Shown here piece after piece: positions 50,521-62,575 of a stretch of 64,000 nt of DNA (positions are counted from its first letter, which is position 1; every line of letters starts with the position of its first letter). The stretch covers positions 5,927,758 to 5,991,757 of the forward strand of contig CM060468.1 in the NCBI GenBank assembly GCA_030544235.1, written 5' to 3'. This DNA comes from Lepturacanthus savala (lineage: Eukaryota > Chordata > Actinopteri > Scombriformes > Trichiuridae). A model generated the notes under the pieces. The model saw nothing but the letters and a program-made list of their open reading frames with translations. It was not told the DNA's origin and searched no databases. Position numbers and translations under genes: made by a program.

Positions 50521-51280
50521 TATTATCATTAAAAGTTAAAATCCCACACATTTATGTATCACAGCACTATCCTGCAGCAGCACTTTCAATGCAGTGTAAA
50601 GCTCCATATCACAGCACTCCTCCTTATGTTGCTTCCTAGCACTTTAGTTACAATTCAAAGCTTTGATGTTCCATTTCGTCCTGCACCGATCATGCATCCA
50701 ATGTAATGAAAGTATTGTAATGTCTCTCAAAAATCACACCCTAAGACATTAGACGGTTTAGCTGCTACTTTATTCCTCATGCTAACACAGGCGACTGTGG
50801 GCCGTAGCCGTCCAAGATGTGTTCACAGACCCTCAGGAAATCCCAGGACTATCACCAAACAGAACAAAATCTGGGGCTACACTCTTTTATTTATAAAGAC
50901 ATACAACAGTAATATGCCCTGGTTGTTACACTATACAGGAAAAAAAAAGTATGAAGTAAAAGATTTACCAGTTTTACTTGGCTTATCAACACAATTTCAA
51001 AACATATCTTGTTTGAGATCCACACTTTTAACCTAAATTGTAGCCTTTTTCTTGCCATAAATAGATTTGCATGTCTTTCCTCATTTCAACATATGTCAAT
51101 GTCTTACCCAATATACAGATTTAGCCAAACATGAAAAATCTACTTCAGCTTCCACTCTTCTATAGGAATTCATACTTCCTATGGGTACTGCACTAGTATA
51201 ATATAATACTAAGTCATGACATGAAAAACAGAAGTAATGAATGCCTTCATCCTAGTCTACTGGCAGCTGCTTCACTGCAG
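50521..51280. other. Noncoding stretch, no gene seen
   Basis: atatcacagcact-type phrases occur twice (about 50558 and 50609). The 85-codon frame at 50779-51036 is unsupported. Confidence 0.5.
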
Positions 51281-51610
51281 TGAGTTGAGAGCAAACATTA
51301 GACACAGATCTGTAGTCACACTGACTCAAGAGTTCATGGTCCACAGGTTATTTGGCATCATGGTCTGTTTTAATGTCATGTGTCATGCTGGTAGTGTCAG
51401 GAGAGGCTCCAGAAGTGGATGTGACCCACACAGAGGTTAAGAGATACATATCAGACAGATAGCCAGGAGACAGCAACACAACATGTCTACATCTACTGCC
51501 ACACACACTGCCACATCGCCAGAGGTTACTCAGCTGGCATAAAGATTCCCACCACTGAAGCATCCAACTGGCATCATCTGCCTCTAGCCACAGCAGAGGA
51601 CAGGGAGCTG
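51281..51610 (+). repeat. Block B2, diverged copy of 23560-23860
   Basis: Gap-free 57/64 match at 51366-51429 to 23600-23663, with flanking colinear matches (gagagcaaacat, ggttaagaga, cacaacatgtctac, gccagaggttactcagctgg). The minus-strand acceptor-like cag of B1 is not preserved here (cctctgtg in its place). Confidence 0.75.
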
Positions 51611-52999
51611 CTGTACCCAGCAGGAGAAGCCAAGATGGGAACAGTGGAGAAGATCAAATCAGCCCCAAAGGTAAAAAAAAATAATAAAATAAAATACGAG
51701 ATTGACACAAGCAGATGTGCAGATTTAAAATGACAAGGTGGCACTGAGGATCTGATTCAGTCCTCAAGGAGAGAACCAGGCTACACAAGGCAGACAGAGG
51801 GAGGTGACATTGGGTGTTACAGTATGTTTTATTCAGCATTTTGCAGTCTGCTGTGTTCCAGTTTACTACTTGCTCTGATATCTCTCTGGCAACCTGCAAG
51901 GATGATATAGAAATTGTGATTCTGCTAAGTGTTGATTTGAAGTCCTGTTCCTGAGGCTTGAGCAGTTGAATTGTTTGTTCTTATTTTTATTTATTTCACT
52001 TTTTCTCTCTCTCTATTTTTTTTTTAAACAAACAGAAAAATATTCTTTATTTTTGATATAGAGACATTACGGCAGAGTTAAATAGTGTTTGAAGTACACG
52101 CAGGAGAAATATTTTAAACGGCAGCAGGAGATGAATCCCAAAAACGAACTATGCCCTGCAGGTCTCCAACCTCTGAAGGAAGCTAAATTCTTTTTTTTTT
52201 TCCTTTTCGGTTTCAGCCTGAAGATTTAACGGGGTGGAAATGTTAAATAAACAGGATCCCTGCAGGGTTCCGCTTCTGTTTCATGTTGTTTTATTCTCCG
52301 TTAGTTTCTTTTTATTACTGAGAGACAGAAACACAGATTCATGTTTACAGAAGTAAATTCCTCTGAATGAGGATATCAAGCAGTGTTTGTTTGTGTACAC
52401 AAGTGCTGTTCTCTCAGTCAGTACATTGTTTCTGCCTCTGAGCCTGGCGGGAGGCAACAGTGGCAAGTGGACTGATTCAGTGGCTCCACTTCTAATGACA
52501 TAATGTCATGCTGATGTAATTCTAAATGGGAATGCAACTTCAATAATAGATAAAATACACAAGGACTGCGTGCATACGATGAGGGGATGGAGGGTTTTAG
52601 AATATAGTGATTGTCCAGTTGGCCAGCATAAGAGAGGATACATCTACATCGCAGTAAAACCACTCTGCCATACAGCAGTCAGCAGTATTTGTACACTAAC
52701 AGTTTGAGAACGAGAGAACAAGCTTTTAGCATTTACTGGCAGCTAATTTATTCAGAGCCTTGGCAGTTATGCGTTTTAACCCTGTGAACCCAGGATGTCT
52801 TTTTTTAAAACACACACTTTTTTTTTCTAAATTCAGTATGAACACGAGATGCAGCTAATGTTAAAATGTCATGTGACCTCACATTGTAAGTACTGTGATG
52901 TTTTACATTAATAATCTCACTATTGAATGTACAATTAAATTTTAGCTTGCTTTTCTGTAAAGTTGTCATTGGGAAGTGTAATTTAAGGTAGATTATTTT
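51611..52999. other. Noncoding stretch; tiny exon-like ATG segment
   Basis: At 51635-51670 an ATG in good context (ccaagATGG) opens 12 codons (MGTVEKIKSAPK) ending at aaag|gtaaaa, a possible mini first exon, most likely chance. The rest is AT-rich with T runs near 52015 and 52190; taaccctgtgaaccc near 52778 recalls a MITE end. Confidence 0.35.
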
Positions 53000-53385
53000 T
53001 TCTTGTGGAGCCGTAGAAAAAAAGGCAACTGGATTTCTTAGCTTGTTTGAAGACATTCTGCCTCTCATCCAAGAGTTCTGAGACTAATGCAGGCAACCCT
53101 CAAATTTAAACCCAGACTGGGTGGTCCCATGTGGAAGTCACATGACTGCAATCCTGAACTTGGCTGGGGTGGTCATGTGACAAGTGACTTCTCTACAGAC
53201 AACTAAGATCTGTTGGCCTAAGACACAATCTGCCACCTGCAATGCGGTCTTGGGAGCTCTCTGCATTTAATTCCTGGGTTTATGGCATTACTCTTAGAAC
53301 TGAAGAAGACTCTTGGATGAGAGGTGAAATGTCTTCAAACAAGCTAAGAAGTCCAGTTTTTTTCTTTCTACTACTCCACAAGAAC
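53000..53385. mobile_element. Foldback repeat with long inverted arms
   Basis: The left arm (about 53000-53083) and right arm (about 53288-53385) are imperfect reverse complements over 80-95 bases. They share ttcttgtggag, ttcttagcttgtttgaagac and cctctcatccaagag on the left, and ctcttggatgagaggtgaaa, gtcttcaaacaagctaagaa and ctccacaagaa on the right. The outer segment aagatggcttggatgaataa, then gaaccttcatgg, recalls the ends of fish Penelope-like or related retroelements. It could form a strong hairpin with a loop of about 200 bases. Confidence 0.75.
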
Positions 53386-54767
53386 AAGATGGCTTGGATG
53401 AATAAGAACCTTCATGGATAATTAAAACTACAGTTTGCCTTTTTAGTTGATGCCTGTCTAGCACGATACCTAGTGTAGAGCAGATACAATCTTGGCGATG
53501 GCGGTTAGCCTCTATGGTAGAGCACCAATGGTGCAGGACTTACATTTCCATTCCTCTGTCATTATTTACAATCCCACAAACTCTCAGAGTTTGTATCTAG
53601 ATATTAAAGGTGATAATAAGCTTAACAAACTGAAACTCATGTAAGTCCAGAGACACCATCTGGCCAGTGGTTCCGTCTCTTTGCAGCTCTCCACATGGAC
53701 TTGTTGCTTGGCCCTGTCCTTCGCCTACAGATTCTGCTTATTCACAGATCTGTTTATAGACATTAGAGCAAAGAAAGGTCAGAGCAGCATCTGATCTCTG
53801 GAGATGTGTTGAATTTTCCATTCTATAATTAGTGATTTGCAGAGTGCCAGGTAAGACGGCAACATTTCCCTTGTTAGATCTTCATCTCAAAGTTTTGAAC
53901 AGAAACTCTGATCTCTCCCTCTCTCTCTACAAACTTCTGAAATGAGCTGAAGCTACTTCCCTCATTGCTCAAAGCAGAAAACAACACGGCGGTTGGGGGA
54001 AGACGACAAAACAAAAACAAACAGAAGAATAGGAGATGGATTTGAATTGATGATGCGAGACACAAACAGAGAGAGAGAGGCCGGGAGGAGTCTTATTATA
54101 CAGTGGGTTGAAGGAGGGGAAACGCTTCGATGTGTCGCTCTAAAAGATCAGATACAAACATCATATGTTGTCATTTTAATTTGCTGGATAACAACTATGT
54201 AGACTCTTCATTCACAGTCTGTTTCATCCCTCTGTAAAGCTGACACCCTGGGGCTCTGCTGGATTACATGTGTTTAGAGCTGCTCAATGAGCACTTACAC
54301 TTCAGTTCCACCAGGGAGAATATGGATTCTGCACTAGAAACTCATTAGAATATTATAGTCAGTGGTGTTGCTCAGTGCAGTTTGAAGGGAACGGTCGTCT
54401 TTTTGTGGTGGGGAATTATAGTTTGCAAAATGAACAACTTCCAAATAAAGTTAAAACTTTTCCTTTTCCATTCTAGATCATTAAGCTTGTCACTTGTGGT
54501 TAACCGGTCCGAGTTAACACTAATTGATTTGCAGCGACAGCAACCGATACAAGTTACAGAGGAGACCAAGTTTGGAGAAAGTGTTTGCTCAGGGTTTCAC
54601 TTTATTGGACATTGAATTCATTCCTTCTTGGTTTATGCTTGGTGCAGATTCATTGAAAGTCTCTGTCTGCCAGTTGTTCCTCTTCTGCAAGCCTCGCACA
54701 TTTTGTAGACAAACACAGGATGCATAATTTCTGTACTAAAGAGCATTTTGGCAGATAATGTTATCAC
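53386..54767. other. Noncoding stretch, no gene seen
   Basis: Minor frames at 53993-54202 and 54382-54615 have no motif. No repeat recognised. Confidence 0.5.
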
Positions 54768-54787
54768 GGGGGGGGGGGGGGGGGGGG
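54768..54787 (+). repeat. G20 homopolymer
   Basis: Twenty consecutive G on the plus strand; it can form quadruplexes and slip during replication or sequencing. Confidence 0.9.
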
Positions 54788-55460
54788 CACAGATACTGAG
54801 TCATTTGAATAATTTCAATTAGTAATGTGACTGGATAATTCTGAGACGCAGTCATCCATTACATCCACTCCATGAAATTCCCCCAGAGATAAAATGTGAT
54901 TTGACCAATACGAGAGAATATGGGCTTGTAGGAGGGAATGTAGACTAGATTTTAAAGATGGCTTTTATGACGCTTTATCTTTATTACAATGTATGTTAAT
55001 CTGATGCTCCCGGTTCAAAGCAAATATGTAATATTACCATTTGAAATTGCCTGTTACTCTGCAGGAGAGACAGGAGCAAGCAACGAGGCCTGTCTGCTCT
55101 TGTGTAGCCACTGCAGTGTAAAAAGCTGCTACGCTTGGCTCCATCTCTTCAGGTTTGATGGTGCTTCATAATCAGCAGCTCCCTCAGATATGAGCTGGGA
55201 TGTGAGCCACATGATGATAATCAGTGAAGGAGAGGCCAGCTGCGAGAGAGTGTGAAGGACAGAGAGGGACGCTATTATGTGAATTATATGTTAATGAGCA
55301 ATGGTACAAATGATTTAATGGGAAATTAGGACCTTCCTTCCTGCAGGAGCTCCATGTTCTATTTTCAGAATATATTTTAAATGGTACATTAATATCTTTA
55401 CATGGTCGGACCTGGCAGAACTGTTGATCCTGTGACCTCTGAGGTGCCAACTAAGTTGGC
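54788..55460. promoter_or_regulatory. Possible conserved noncoding block
   Basis: Repeat-free, with homeodomain-type words (tttcaattagtaatgtg at 54814-54830; gttaatgagcaatgg and gaaattagg near 55290-55330) and gatgataatcagtga. The texture is enhancer-like. Open frames are short and unrecognised. No conservation evidence is available. Confidence 0.22.
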
Positions 55461-55760
55461 TTAAAGCTTCCATATCACAGAAAGTGAGATTTGAATTACT
55501 CTTTACATTATGAGAAGGTCTAGGTGTTATGTAAATACTAGCCTATGTTTCAAAAAGCTCAGTCCACAGAGAAATTCACAGAACCCACAGCATATTCAGA
55601 AACTGCACTTAAAACAAGGCACCAGCAATTCTCTGAAGTTGTGATGGCGCAAAAATGCAGTCACAACCTGTCAGGGCCTGTGAGGCCAACGAATGCTAAA
55701 CCCAACAGAAGGTGTAGGAATGTGAAAAAAAGATAACATGGAATACAGCAAATAGTTGAT
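55461..55760. other. Short noncoding stretch
   Basis: The 63-codon frame at 55545-55736 has no recognisable motif. Confidence 0.5.
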
Positions 55761-56165
55761 GCAATGATCAGAGGAAAAACACAAAAAAGACTGGTATAGG
55801 CACAGACAAGGGTCGGGCAAAATCATAGGTCAAAGATGGGCAGAAATCAGTGCACAGTAGGGCAGAGAGATCAGGCTGAGGTACAGGTTGGGTAAAGGCA
55901 AAAATCTGATGTCAAAAAGTGGGCAAAGGCACAAAAAGATATAAGCAGGACTCACAAAGAAGCACAGGCAGAGGTTGGCAAAAGTAGCATAAGAGCAGGC
56001 AAAGGTCTCCTAAAAACACAAGGCAAGGTCTCAGTCCAAAAACAGGCAGGGTCCATGATAAGGCCTGAGCAAAAGCAGTCTTGGATAAAATGGCATGATA
56101 ATCTGGTAAGTGCTGCCAGTCCAGGAGCCTGGGGCTGCGTCAAAACCAGCAACTACCTCTCGATG
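55761..56165. repeat. Purine-rich GGCAAA/CAGG-motif repeat
   Basis: Words such as gggcaaa, gggcagag, ggcaaaggtc, acaggcag and caaggtctcagtcc recur irregularly over about 300 bases, as in a diverged minisatellite or a fish dispersed repeat built from such words. No fixed unit length can be stated by eye. The minus frame at 55952-56152 is a by-product. Confidence 0.55.
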
Positions 56166-57950
56166 TAGTAGGCAAAAATGAGGAATCGATTATCTAGAAC
56201 GTCTAAATACCTTAGTAGGCTTTCAACAGGAAGGCAAATGGTACCTGGATGGTTTTCTACATCTGGTCATATTTTGCAGTGTGCAAGTGAACACACTAAT
56301 CTATCCTAGAAGTCACCAGGAGGGCAAGATGCTGCTGCTATAGTAAGTCTGAATTGTACCTTCTAGGCTAACTTCCTGCATAGAAGCTACAACTGTGGTG
56401 TGGGAGAAGCTTAATATTAATAAGAGAGACAAAAGTCAACTTGATTTTTCTAGAGCTCCAGCGAGGAGATGTTGGGGTGATGTTTGGTACTTAAAACCAC
56501 AAATGTATATTGTTACTGTGATTAAAACTTCAAATAAAACCCAGGAAAAGTGTACAACATGGGACCTTGAATTCATCACCAGCAACAAATAAAATCACAT
56601 CTTACAATTAAAAAACCTCATAATGTCTAACATAACTCACATAAATCCTGTTCATAGTCATTACTCTAGCCTCGCCTGGCATCACTAAATCGACTACTGA
56701 CAGACTTAGCTGTATTTCCCATAACCACTAACTTAGACTTTTTTTTTTTTTAAGTCAAAGGTGGACGGTTTGTCATGTCAGATTTGATATTTATTCATGT
56801 GTTTATTATTTTGTGTCACAATCAGCTTGGGCATTGCACCATAATTCTTCTGAATTGGTATGTACTGTAAAATGGGAAATGCTGAGTCCTGTAGACAGTG
56901 ACTAATAGCCTGTCACAGTGAATCTGGATGTGAGATTTATCATCAATTTACCAATAAGTGTGGTTTAAACAAGGCCAAGCTTTACAGGCAATGTTGACAC
57001 TTTCTCTTTTTCCCTCCCCTTCTCTAATTTATTTTGTGTCCAACCAACATTTCCATTATTAATATGTCAACCAACTGTAGTACAAGGTTTTACAACACTG
57101 TCACTGCATTGTATTGTCTATATGTTTATATATATTGTCACATTGTAACATAACTGTAAAACAGTTCATAAGATAATGAATTAATGTGCTAATTTACTGG
57201 AGGTTTTTTTTTATTTTATTTTTTAAAGTAACTACAAGAACCACAGACACACAAAAACGGATGTATAAAGTGCTGCATAAATCTTCAGGGCGTAACCTTT
57301 GTTGTTCTCATTTGTTATTGTTCCTACCAGTAAATTCTGCCCTCATATTACTGCAGGTTTGTTATTGCTTGTCTTGGCTAAGACAACTGCATCCGGATGA
57401 CTGCTTAATATCTGCAGATGATACCAGTAGGACCCAGGCATCTGAGGAGAATCTTAATAGGGAAGAAAATAAGCTCTGCTGGGGTTCACTGCCATTAGTT
57501 TTTATGTGTGTGGAAGAATCAGAAAACTGAGCAAATCATGTAAGGTTGCTCTCAATTTTCTTCTTCATGTCATTTTAGCATATCCACCTTGCTGTGTCAC
57601 ATCACATTAACCAAAACCCAAACACAGCTCTCACAGTCTAATGAATCCCTTTGTACTCTGAAAGGACTATCCACTATCTGTCTCTGTGTCCATCAGTAAC
57701 ATGAAGTCCAGCAGCACTGTTTAACTGTTATCACTGGTCATGCTGAGCTGCTGAATATGGGAGTGTGTGAAGAAATGTCATCTTTCTATGTCAGATTAAT
57801 CTCCCCAACACTGTAAACACTGTGTCTGTGATCAATAACTTCCTGCTGGGAGATCTGGCAGGTTATGAGGATGATTAACTGCCAGCGAGCAGGATAGACA
57901 CAGCGGACGGAATAGTACACAGTGACTCGTTTAAATTAGTTTTAAAGGTC
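56166..57950. other. Noncoding stretch, no gene seen
   Basis: AT-rich. The 114-codon plus frame at 57186-57530 begins in T-rich DNA and has no domain or splice support. Confidence 0.5.
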
Positions 57951-58412
57951 CAATATTGTGCACTTTTCTTGGTTTTATTTGAAGTTCTGATACCACTAAC
58001 ATGATATATTTGCAATTTAAAGTACAGGAATTCAACTCAATGCAGTTTTACAGAGCTCTCAAGAGCCTCACTGGAGCTCCAGGTCATTTTTGGTCTGTCA
58101 CATAAATATTCCTGAGCCTCTCTTCTGATTGGCTGATTTTTGCTTGGAAGACTGAATGTGTGTGTGGGATTTGTGTGAAGGGACTAGTGCATGTCATCAC
58201 AATGGATTGGATTTAGAAATGGTGTAGTTTCTCAATCCAACAAAAGGCCACCAAAAAAACAACTCTGGGTCTGTTTTTAAGAAACCAACAAGCGGAAGTG
58301 TTCATCCAACCAGATGCATCCAGTAATTATTGCAGATTTATACATTGTAGAAGAGGTCCATGGTGTTTTGTGTTCAAATATCAACAGTCTTTCTCTAGAA
58401 TTGTGGACTCTA
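57951..58412 (+). mobile_element. Possible MITE of the TTAAAGG(T/G)CC family
   Basis: Opens with ttttaaaggtccaatattgt, then gcacttttcttgg, close to the left end of an abundant fish MITE. Internal words ttttacagagctctcaagag and cctctcttctgattggctga fit the same family. The right end (actctatctttaatg) is a weak match to the expected cctttaa end. Confidence 0.5.
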
Positions 58413-58790
58413 TCTTTAATGGATGAAGTCGTTTGCCTGCAGTGGAGAAGCATGGATCCTCTCTGTTCTGCATGATGGCACAGGAATCATCATGTGTGAT
58501 GCCAGAGAGAAACGGGCTGAGAATGACTGGTGTGTTTTGTGGGTTCGGCTCCTCTTCAGGGAATAAAATAGATAAACGGAGGCAACATCAGTGTGTTGAT
58601 ACGGTTCTGCCTCAGTGACACATTGACTCAACATACTTTTGACGTCAGTGTCTCTGCAAACGCTGGATTTTCACACTAGCAGAAGGAACTGCTAGAACAT
58701 TACAAAATTTCACATAAGATTATTTTGTCACATATCATTTTCCTTAGTTCATTGTTTGGATTTGTATACGTAAGCTGTTACACTGAATTA
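58413..58790. other. Noncoding stretch between MITEs
   Basis: Opposite-strand frames at 58416-58634 and 58433-58618 overlap and neither is recognisable. Confidence 0.5.
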
Positions 58791-59200
58791 CACTATTGTT
58801 CAAAAGTTTGGGTTCACTTAGAAATGTCCTTATTTTTGAAAGAAGAGCACTGTTTACTTTAAAACCATCAGAAATACACTATAAATTGCTAATGTGGTAA
58901 CTATCACTTCTATCACTTCACTCCAGTGTTGCTCATTGCGTCAGAAGGCTAATGGATGATTAGAAAACGCTTGTGCAATCATGTTAGCACAGCTGAAAAG
59001 AGTTTAGCTGCTTAGAGAAGCTAGAAAACTGACCTTCCATTGAGCAGGTTGATTATCTGGAGCATCACATTTGTGGAGTCACAAATCATTATTTCTAAAC
59101 CTGTCAGTGTCTTGACCATATTTTCTATTCTTTTTACAACATTTTACAACTGGTAAATAAAAGTATGACTTCTCATGGAAAACACTTTTGAACGGTGGTG
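58791..59200 (+). mobile_element. Tc1/mariner-type MITE, copy 3, diverged
   Basis: About 410 bases between TA dinucleotides (58789-58790 and 59201-59202). The left end cactattgttcaaaagtttg and right end acttttgaacggtggtg match the ends of copy 2. Internally it keeps gaaatgtccttatttttgaa and cagaaggctaatggatgatt, has lost the segment around the ctacataggtgta motif and has extra sequence (gagcaggttgattatctgga) not seen in copy 2. Confidence 0.88.
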
Positions 59201-60189
59201 TATACCTTGTGCACTTCACCAGACCATTGCGTTAACTACAATCAGGATTTTAATGTTTTAAACTCTTGAGAATCTGGATTATGTGCTTCACTTCTTATTG
59301 ATCTAAACAGGAAGAGGCTTTTTTCTGTTTTGACAAGTCACGAGTGGCAAAATGCAACTTTTCAGCCAAAGATGACGCAAGTAGTCAATGAACTGCAATG
59401 AGAGGGTCATGGAACATTTGGTATTGAACCGTTTCCACTCACTGATGCTGTATTCGCTTTGCTGTGATGTGATCGCTCTTCTCACAGCTGCAGCTGTCAG
59501 TCAAATGAGACACAAACTAAGCTGTGTGTTTGAGTTCAGTGATCCAGCTAAGAAAGTGAACCTGTCAGGCATAGTATGATGATATTCTCAAAGAGCAGCG
59601 TCCTGCTGTTTCTGAAGGCTTCAGTAGAACTGAGTCAGTTTCAGGGTTGTTGTGATAATGGCTCTTCTGTGTGTATATTGTTTTCTTTACTCTGTCTCAG
59701 TGTTCTCCCCTGGAAGATTCTCTGGCTCCACAGGGGTTCTTCCAGCATTCACCAGCCAGGAGGAGGTGTGTGTGTGTGTCTGTGTGTCATACAGAGCAAT
59801 TGGAACAGCAAATTCAGGATCTATGTAAAGGCAGCCAACTTTTTTGTTTTCCAAGGAAATCGTCATTCATTTTTTTAGATCAAATACTCACTGAGTGTAG
59901 GCCTAAATATAATAAGTCAAATTAAAATAAGATCCAGTCCAAATACTCCACTCATGCTGTATACTACACTTCTCCACTGCTCCCATGCATATGCTCACAC
60001 CATACTTATATGTCAATGAACATCATGTCATTTCAACATGTCACTTTTCAGTCCAAATACTGACTATTTTTGTCAAACTCTTGGTGCCTAACACAGAGTT
60101 TGACACTCACGGAATTGCTCCCTCCGGCTGTGTCAGGATGAAACACACCAGGACTTCTGGATGAAACACATATGGTTATCCAACTGTTT
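59201..60189. other. Noncoding stretch with a 14-bp palindrome
   Basis: acagctgcagctgt at 59484-59497 is a perfect palindrome with two overlapping CAGCTG E-boxes. The frames at 59576-59925 are unsupported. Confidence 0.5.
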
Positions 60190-60285
60190 ATGTGACAATG
60201 CCACGGTTAAGGTCCGGTTAAGGTTAGGCACAAAAACCACTTGGTCCGGGTTTGGGGAAAGACCATGGCTTATGTTAAACTGATC
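60190..60285. repeat. Dispersed repeat, ggttaggcacaaaaaccactt type
   Basis: ttaaggttaggcacaaaaac, then cacttggtccgggtttgggg and aaagaccatggctt, matches a common teleost dispersed repeat (recalled consensus ggttaggcacaaaaaccact, then gggaaagatcatgg). Short fragment only. Confidence 0.6.
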
Positions 60286-61244
60286 AGCACACTGTGAAGG
60301 TAAAGATGTGTTTAGCAAAGCAGTCCTTTTTTAGTGTCCTCTTGATCAGCCAGAGGGACGATGTGTGTGTCCTCAGTGTCCAGTCGTTCGTTGTTGTCCT
60401 CTCATATATTTCCATGTTGTCCTAAAGCTGGACAGATGTCCTCCCTCTCAGCCTGTCTTCTGTCAGAGCCACAGGGCTGGAGACAAAGTCAATTCAAAGT
60501 TAATGATGGCTGACGGTGACACCATCGGTATCTTGTTAACATAAAGTGCTGACGCAGTTTTGTTCAGTTGTTTTAGATTTACAGACACTGGGACTGATGA
60601 GCTCTGATTTTATGTTTATCGATGCCACTTTGAACTAATTTCAAAGTAAAAAAAAATGCTAAGCATATTTTCAAAAATGCGTTTTTACTGAATTATCCAT
60701 GCAAAATGTTATTCAACAAAACGCACATTTTTCATGTTAAATGTGGTATCCTCACACAAAGGTAGTGGATGATTCTAACTTTCACTGCACTGCATTTGAT
60801 GTATAACACTTGATACTGACTGGAAGGATAAGCTCAGAACTGGCAAAAGTATAAAACTATGTCCAGCCATTTCATTACTAGGGTACTTAGGCTCTTTAAG
60901 GTTCAATCACCAACAATGATATTATTTTAATTGAATTAGATGATGATGGATTGCTGGGCAGTTAAATGAAATTGGCAAGTTTCTGTGCTCTTTAATGTAG
61001 TTTATTGCAGATTTATAGAGGAAAGCTTTATGAATATCAATGAAGATGATGTATAATCCAAATGAATATTCACATCACAGCAGCCAAAAAAAATAAAGTA
61101 GATGAGCATTACTCAACATGACTGATGATGTCACTCTTTAGATAGTATATCACCTTATAGTGAACTGTATGATGAATAGTTGTTTCTCTACAGTAATAAC
61201 AGTAGGTCTCTCAATCATACTAGTTATTAGTAGGCAACGATGGC
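60286..61244. other. Noncoding stretch, no gene seen
   Basis: No repeat or coding motif recognised. Confidence 0.55.
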
Positions 61245-62035
61245 GGTTGGAGGGTGCATGGAAGTTCACCCAACCCATCACGTGTGCTTTTTAAAGTTGA
61301 AGAATCATATCCATACTGGGAGTCCTGTGGAGGGTGTTCCGGGAGTGTGAGCCTTTACACCCTTTGACACGAGCCATCCGGTTCGTGCCCAATGCCGGCT
61401 GTAAGTTGTACTTGGGTTGGACTCCGCCAGGACTTCTCTTTGTCACCAATTCATCTTATTGCAAACAATCTGGTCCTGTTGACTTCATCAGAACTTCAGC
61501 TCTTGCTGGAGCCATGGATGAGAATCAGCACCTATAAATCTGAGACCATGGTTCTCAATTGAAAAAGGGTGGAGTGCACCCTTTGGGTCAGGGATGAGAT
61601 CCTTCAAGTGTCTCAGGGTCCTATGTACGAGTCAGCGAAGTAACTCTGTATCAGTCCATCATGGCTGACCTACAAGGTGATGCTCTTGATTTACCAGTCT
61701 ATGTTTCTACTCTCACCTGTGGTCACAAGCTGTAGGCAGTGACTGAAAGAACACGATCATGAAAGTGGCCAAAATGAGTTTCTTCTGCAAGGTGTCGGTG
61801 CTCTCTCTCTTAGAGATAAGGTAAGGTTATCCGGGAGGAGTCATCTGGTGAGGATCCCTCCTGTATGCCTCCCTGGTGATATGTTCTATTCATGTCCCTC
61901 CGGAAGGAGACCCCAGGAAAGACCTAGTAAACCCTGGAGAGAAAATGTCTCTCTGGAGGCCGGGGAGAGAGAGAAGTCTGGGCTTCTATACTCTGCCTTG
62001 ACCGTATATGGACTAACTGGTAGGAGGTGAATGAA
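61245..62035 (+). pseudogene. LINE reverse-transcriptase remnant, second LINE family, plus strand
   Basis: The DNA follows, in order, the palm-to-C-terminus part of a widespread teleost LINE: gggtgcatggaagttcaccc, gggagtcctgtggagggtgt, tccgggagtgtgag, ggttggactccgccagg, a degenerate catalytic stretch, atgagaatcagcacc, gagaccatggttctca, aaaagggtggagtgcaccct, gtgactgaaagaacacgatc, tatccgggaggagtcatc, then cctccctggtgatatgttc and ccggaaggagaccccagg near the end. Where intact copies encode FADD, this copy reads A-N-N (gcaaacaat, 61461-61469), so both catalytic aspartates are gone. Several frameshifts and internal deletions break the frame, and no endonuclease region is visible. It is a dead copy of the family also seen inverted at 27690-28005. 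Confidence 0.85.
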
Positions 62036-62411
62036 TGTAAATATATAAATATATAATTCTAAACAAACTGGCATCATCACATTTTAGACTCAATATGCAT
62101 CTGAGTAACTTGAATGTTGAATGAAATCTTGAGCATTGCCTTTTTTATGTTTATGTGACATAAGGGAGGTGATCTCCCCCCAGCTGCAGGTACTAGCAGC
62201 TTCACATCAACTTTTTTGCTCACCAGCCACTGTGTCTAGTGGTTTTCCAAATTTATTACCCACACTCACCACAATTTTAGTGACATTCTATTTGATTTAA
62301 GATCATGATGATGTGTTATATTTTACTTAATATTTATATATTTATAGGACTTTAGATTTACAACCCTTTAATTCTTAAAGATTGCTGTAAACACCCCAAT
62401 AAAGACTACAT
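62036..62411. other. Noncoding stretch, no gene seen
   Basis: AT-rich; nothing recognised. Confidence 0.55.
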
Positions 62412-62575
62412 CATGTATCACATAGTCATCAAATATTCATAACATAACAAGGTTAGGTTTTTAATATTTGATATCTGTGTAATACATGTTGTGTTTGATG
62501 ACTGTGTAATACAACATGTATAACACAGTCAATCAAATATCCAAAACCTATTAAGGTTGTGTGTAAAGCTCCTTG
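62412..62575. repeat. Nested inverted repeats, four alternating arms
   Basis: Arm 1 (62412-62437, catgtatcacatagtcatc...) is the reverse complement of arm 2 (62463-62488, aatatttgatatctgtgtaa...) at 22 of 26 positions. Arm 3 (62491-62520) repeats arm 2 directly in altered form, and arm 4 (62521-62540, taacacagtcaatcaaatat) is again inverted to arms 2 and 3. An outer pair, aaggttaggttttta and ccaaaacctattaaggt, also pairs. It may be a foldback element or the scar of nested insertions. Confidence 0.75.

Noticed and set aside
53300..53330. Functional hammerhead ribozyme
   Set aside because: The required CUGAUGA core is altered and stem III cannot be identified; kept only as a low-confidence resemblance.
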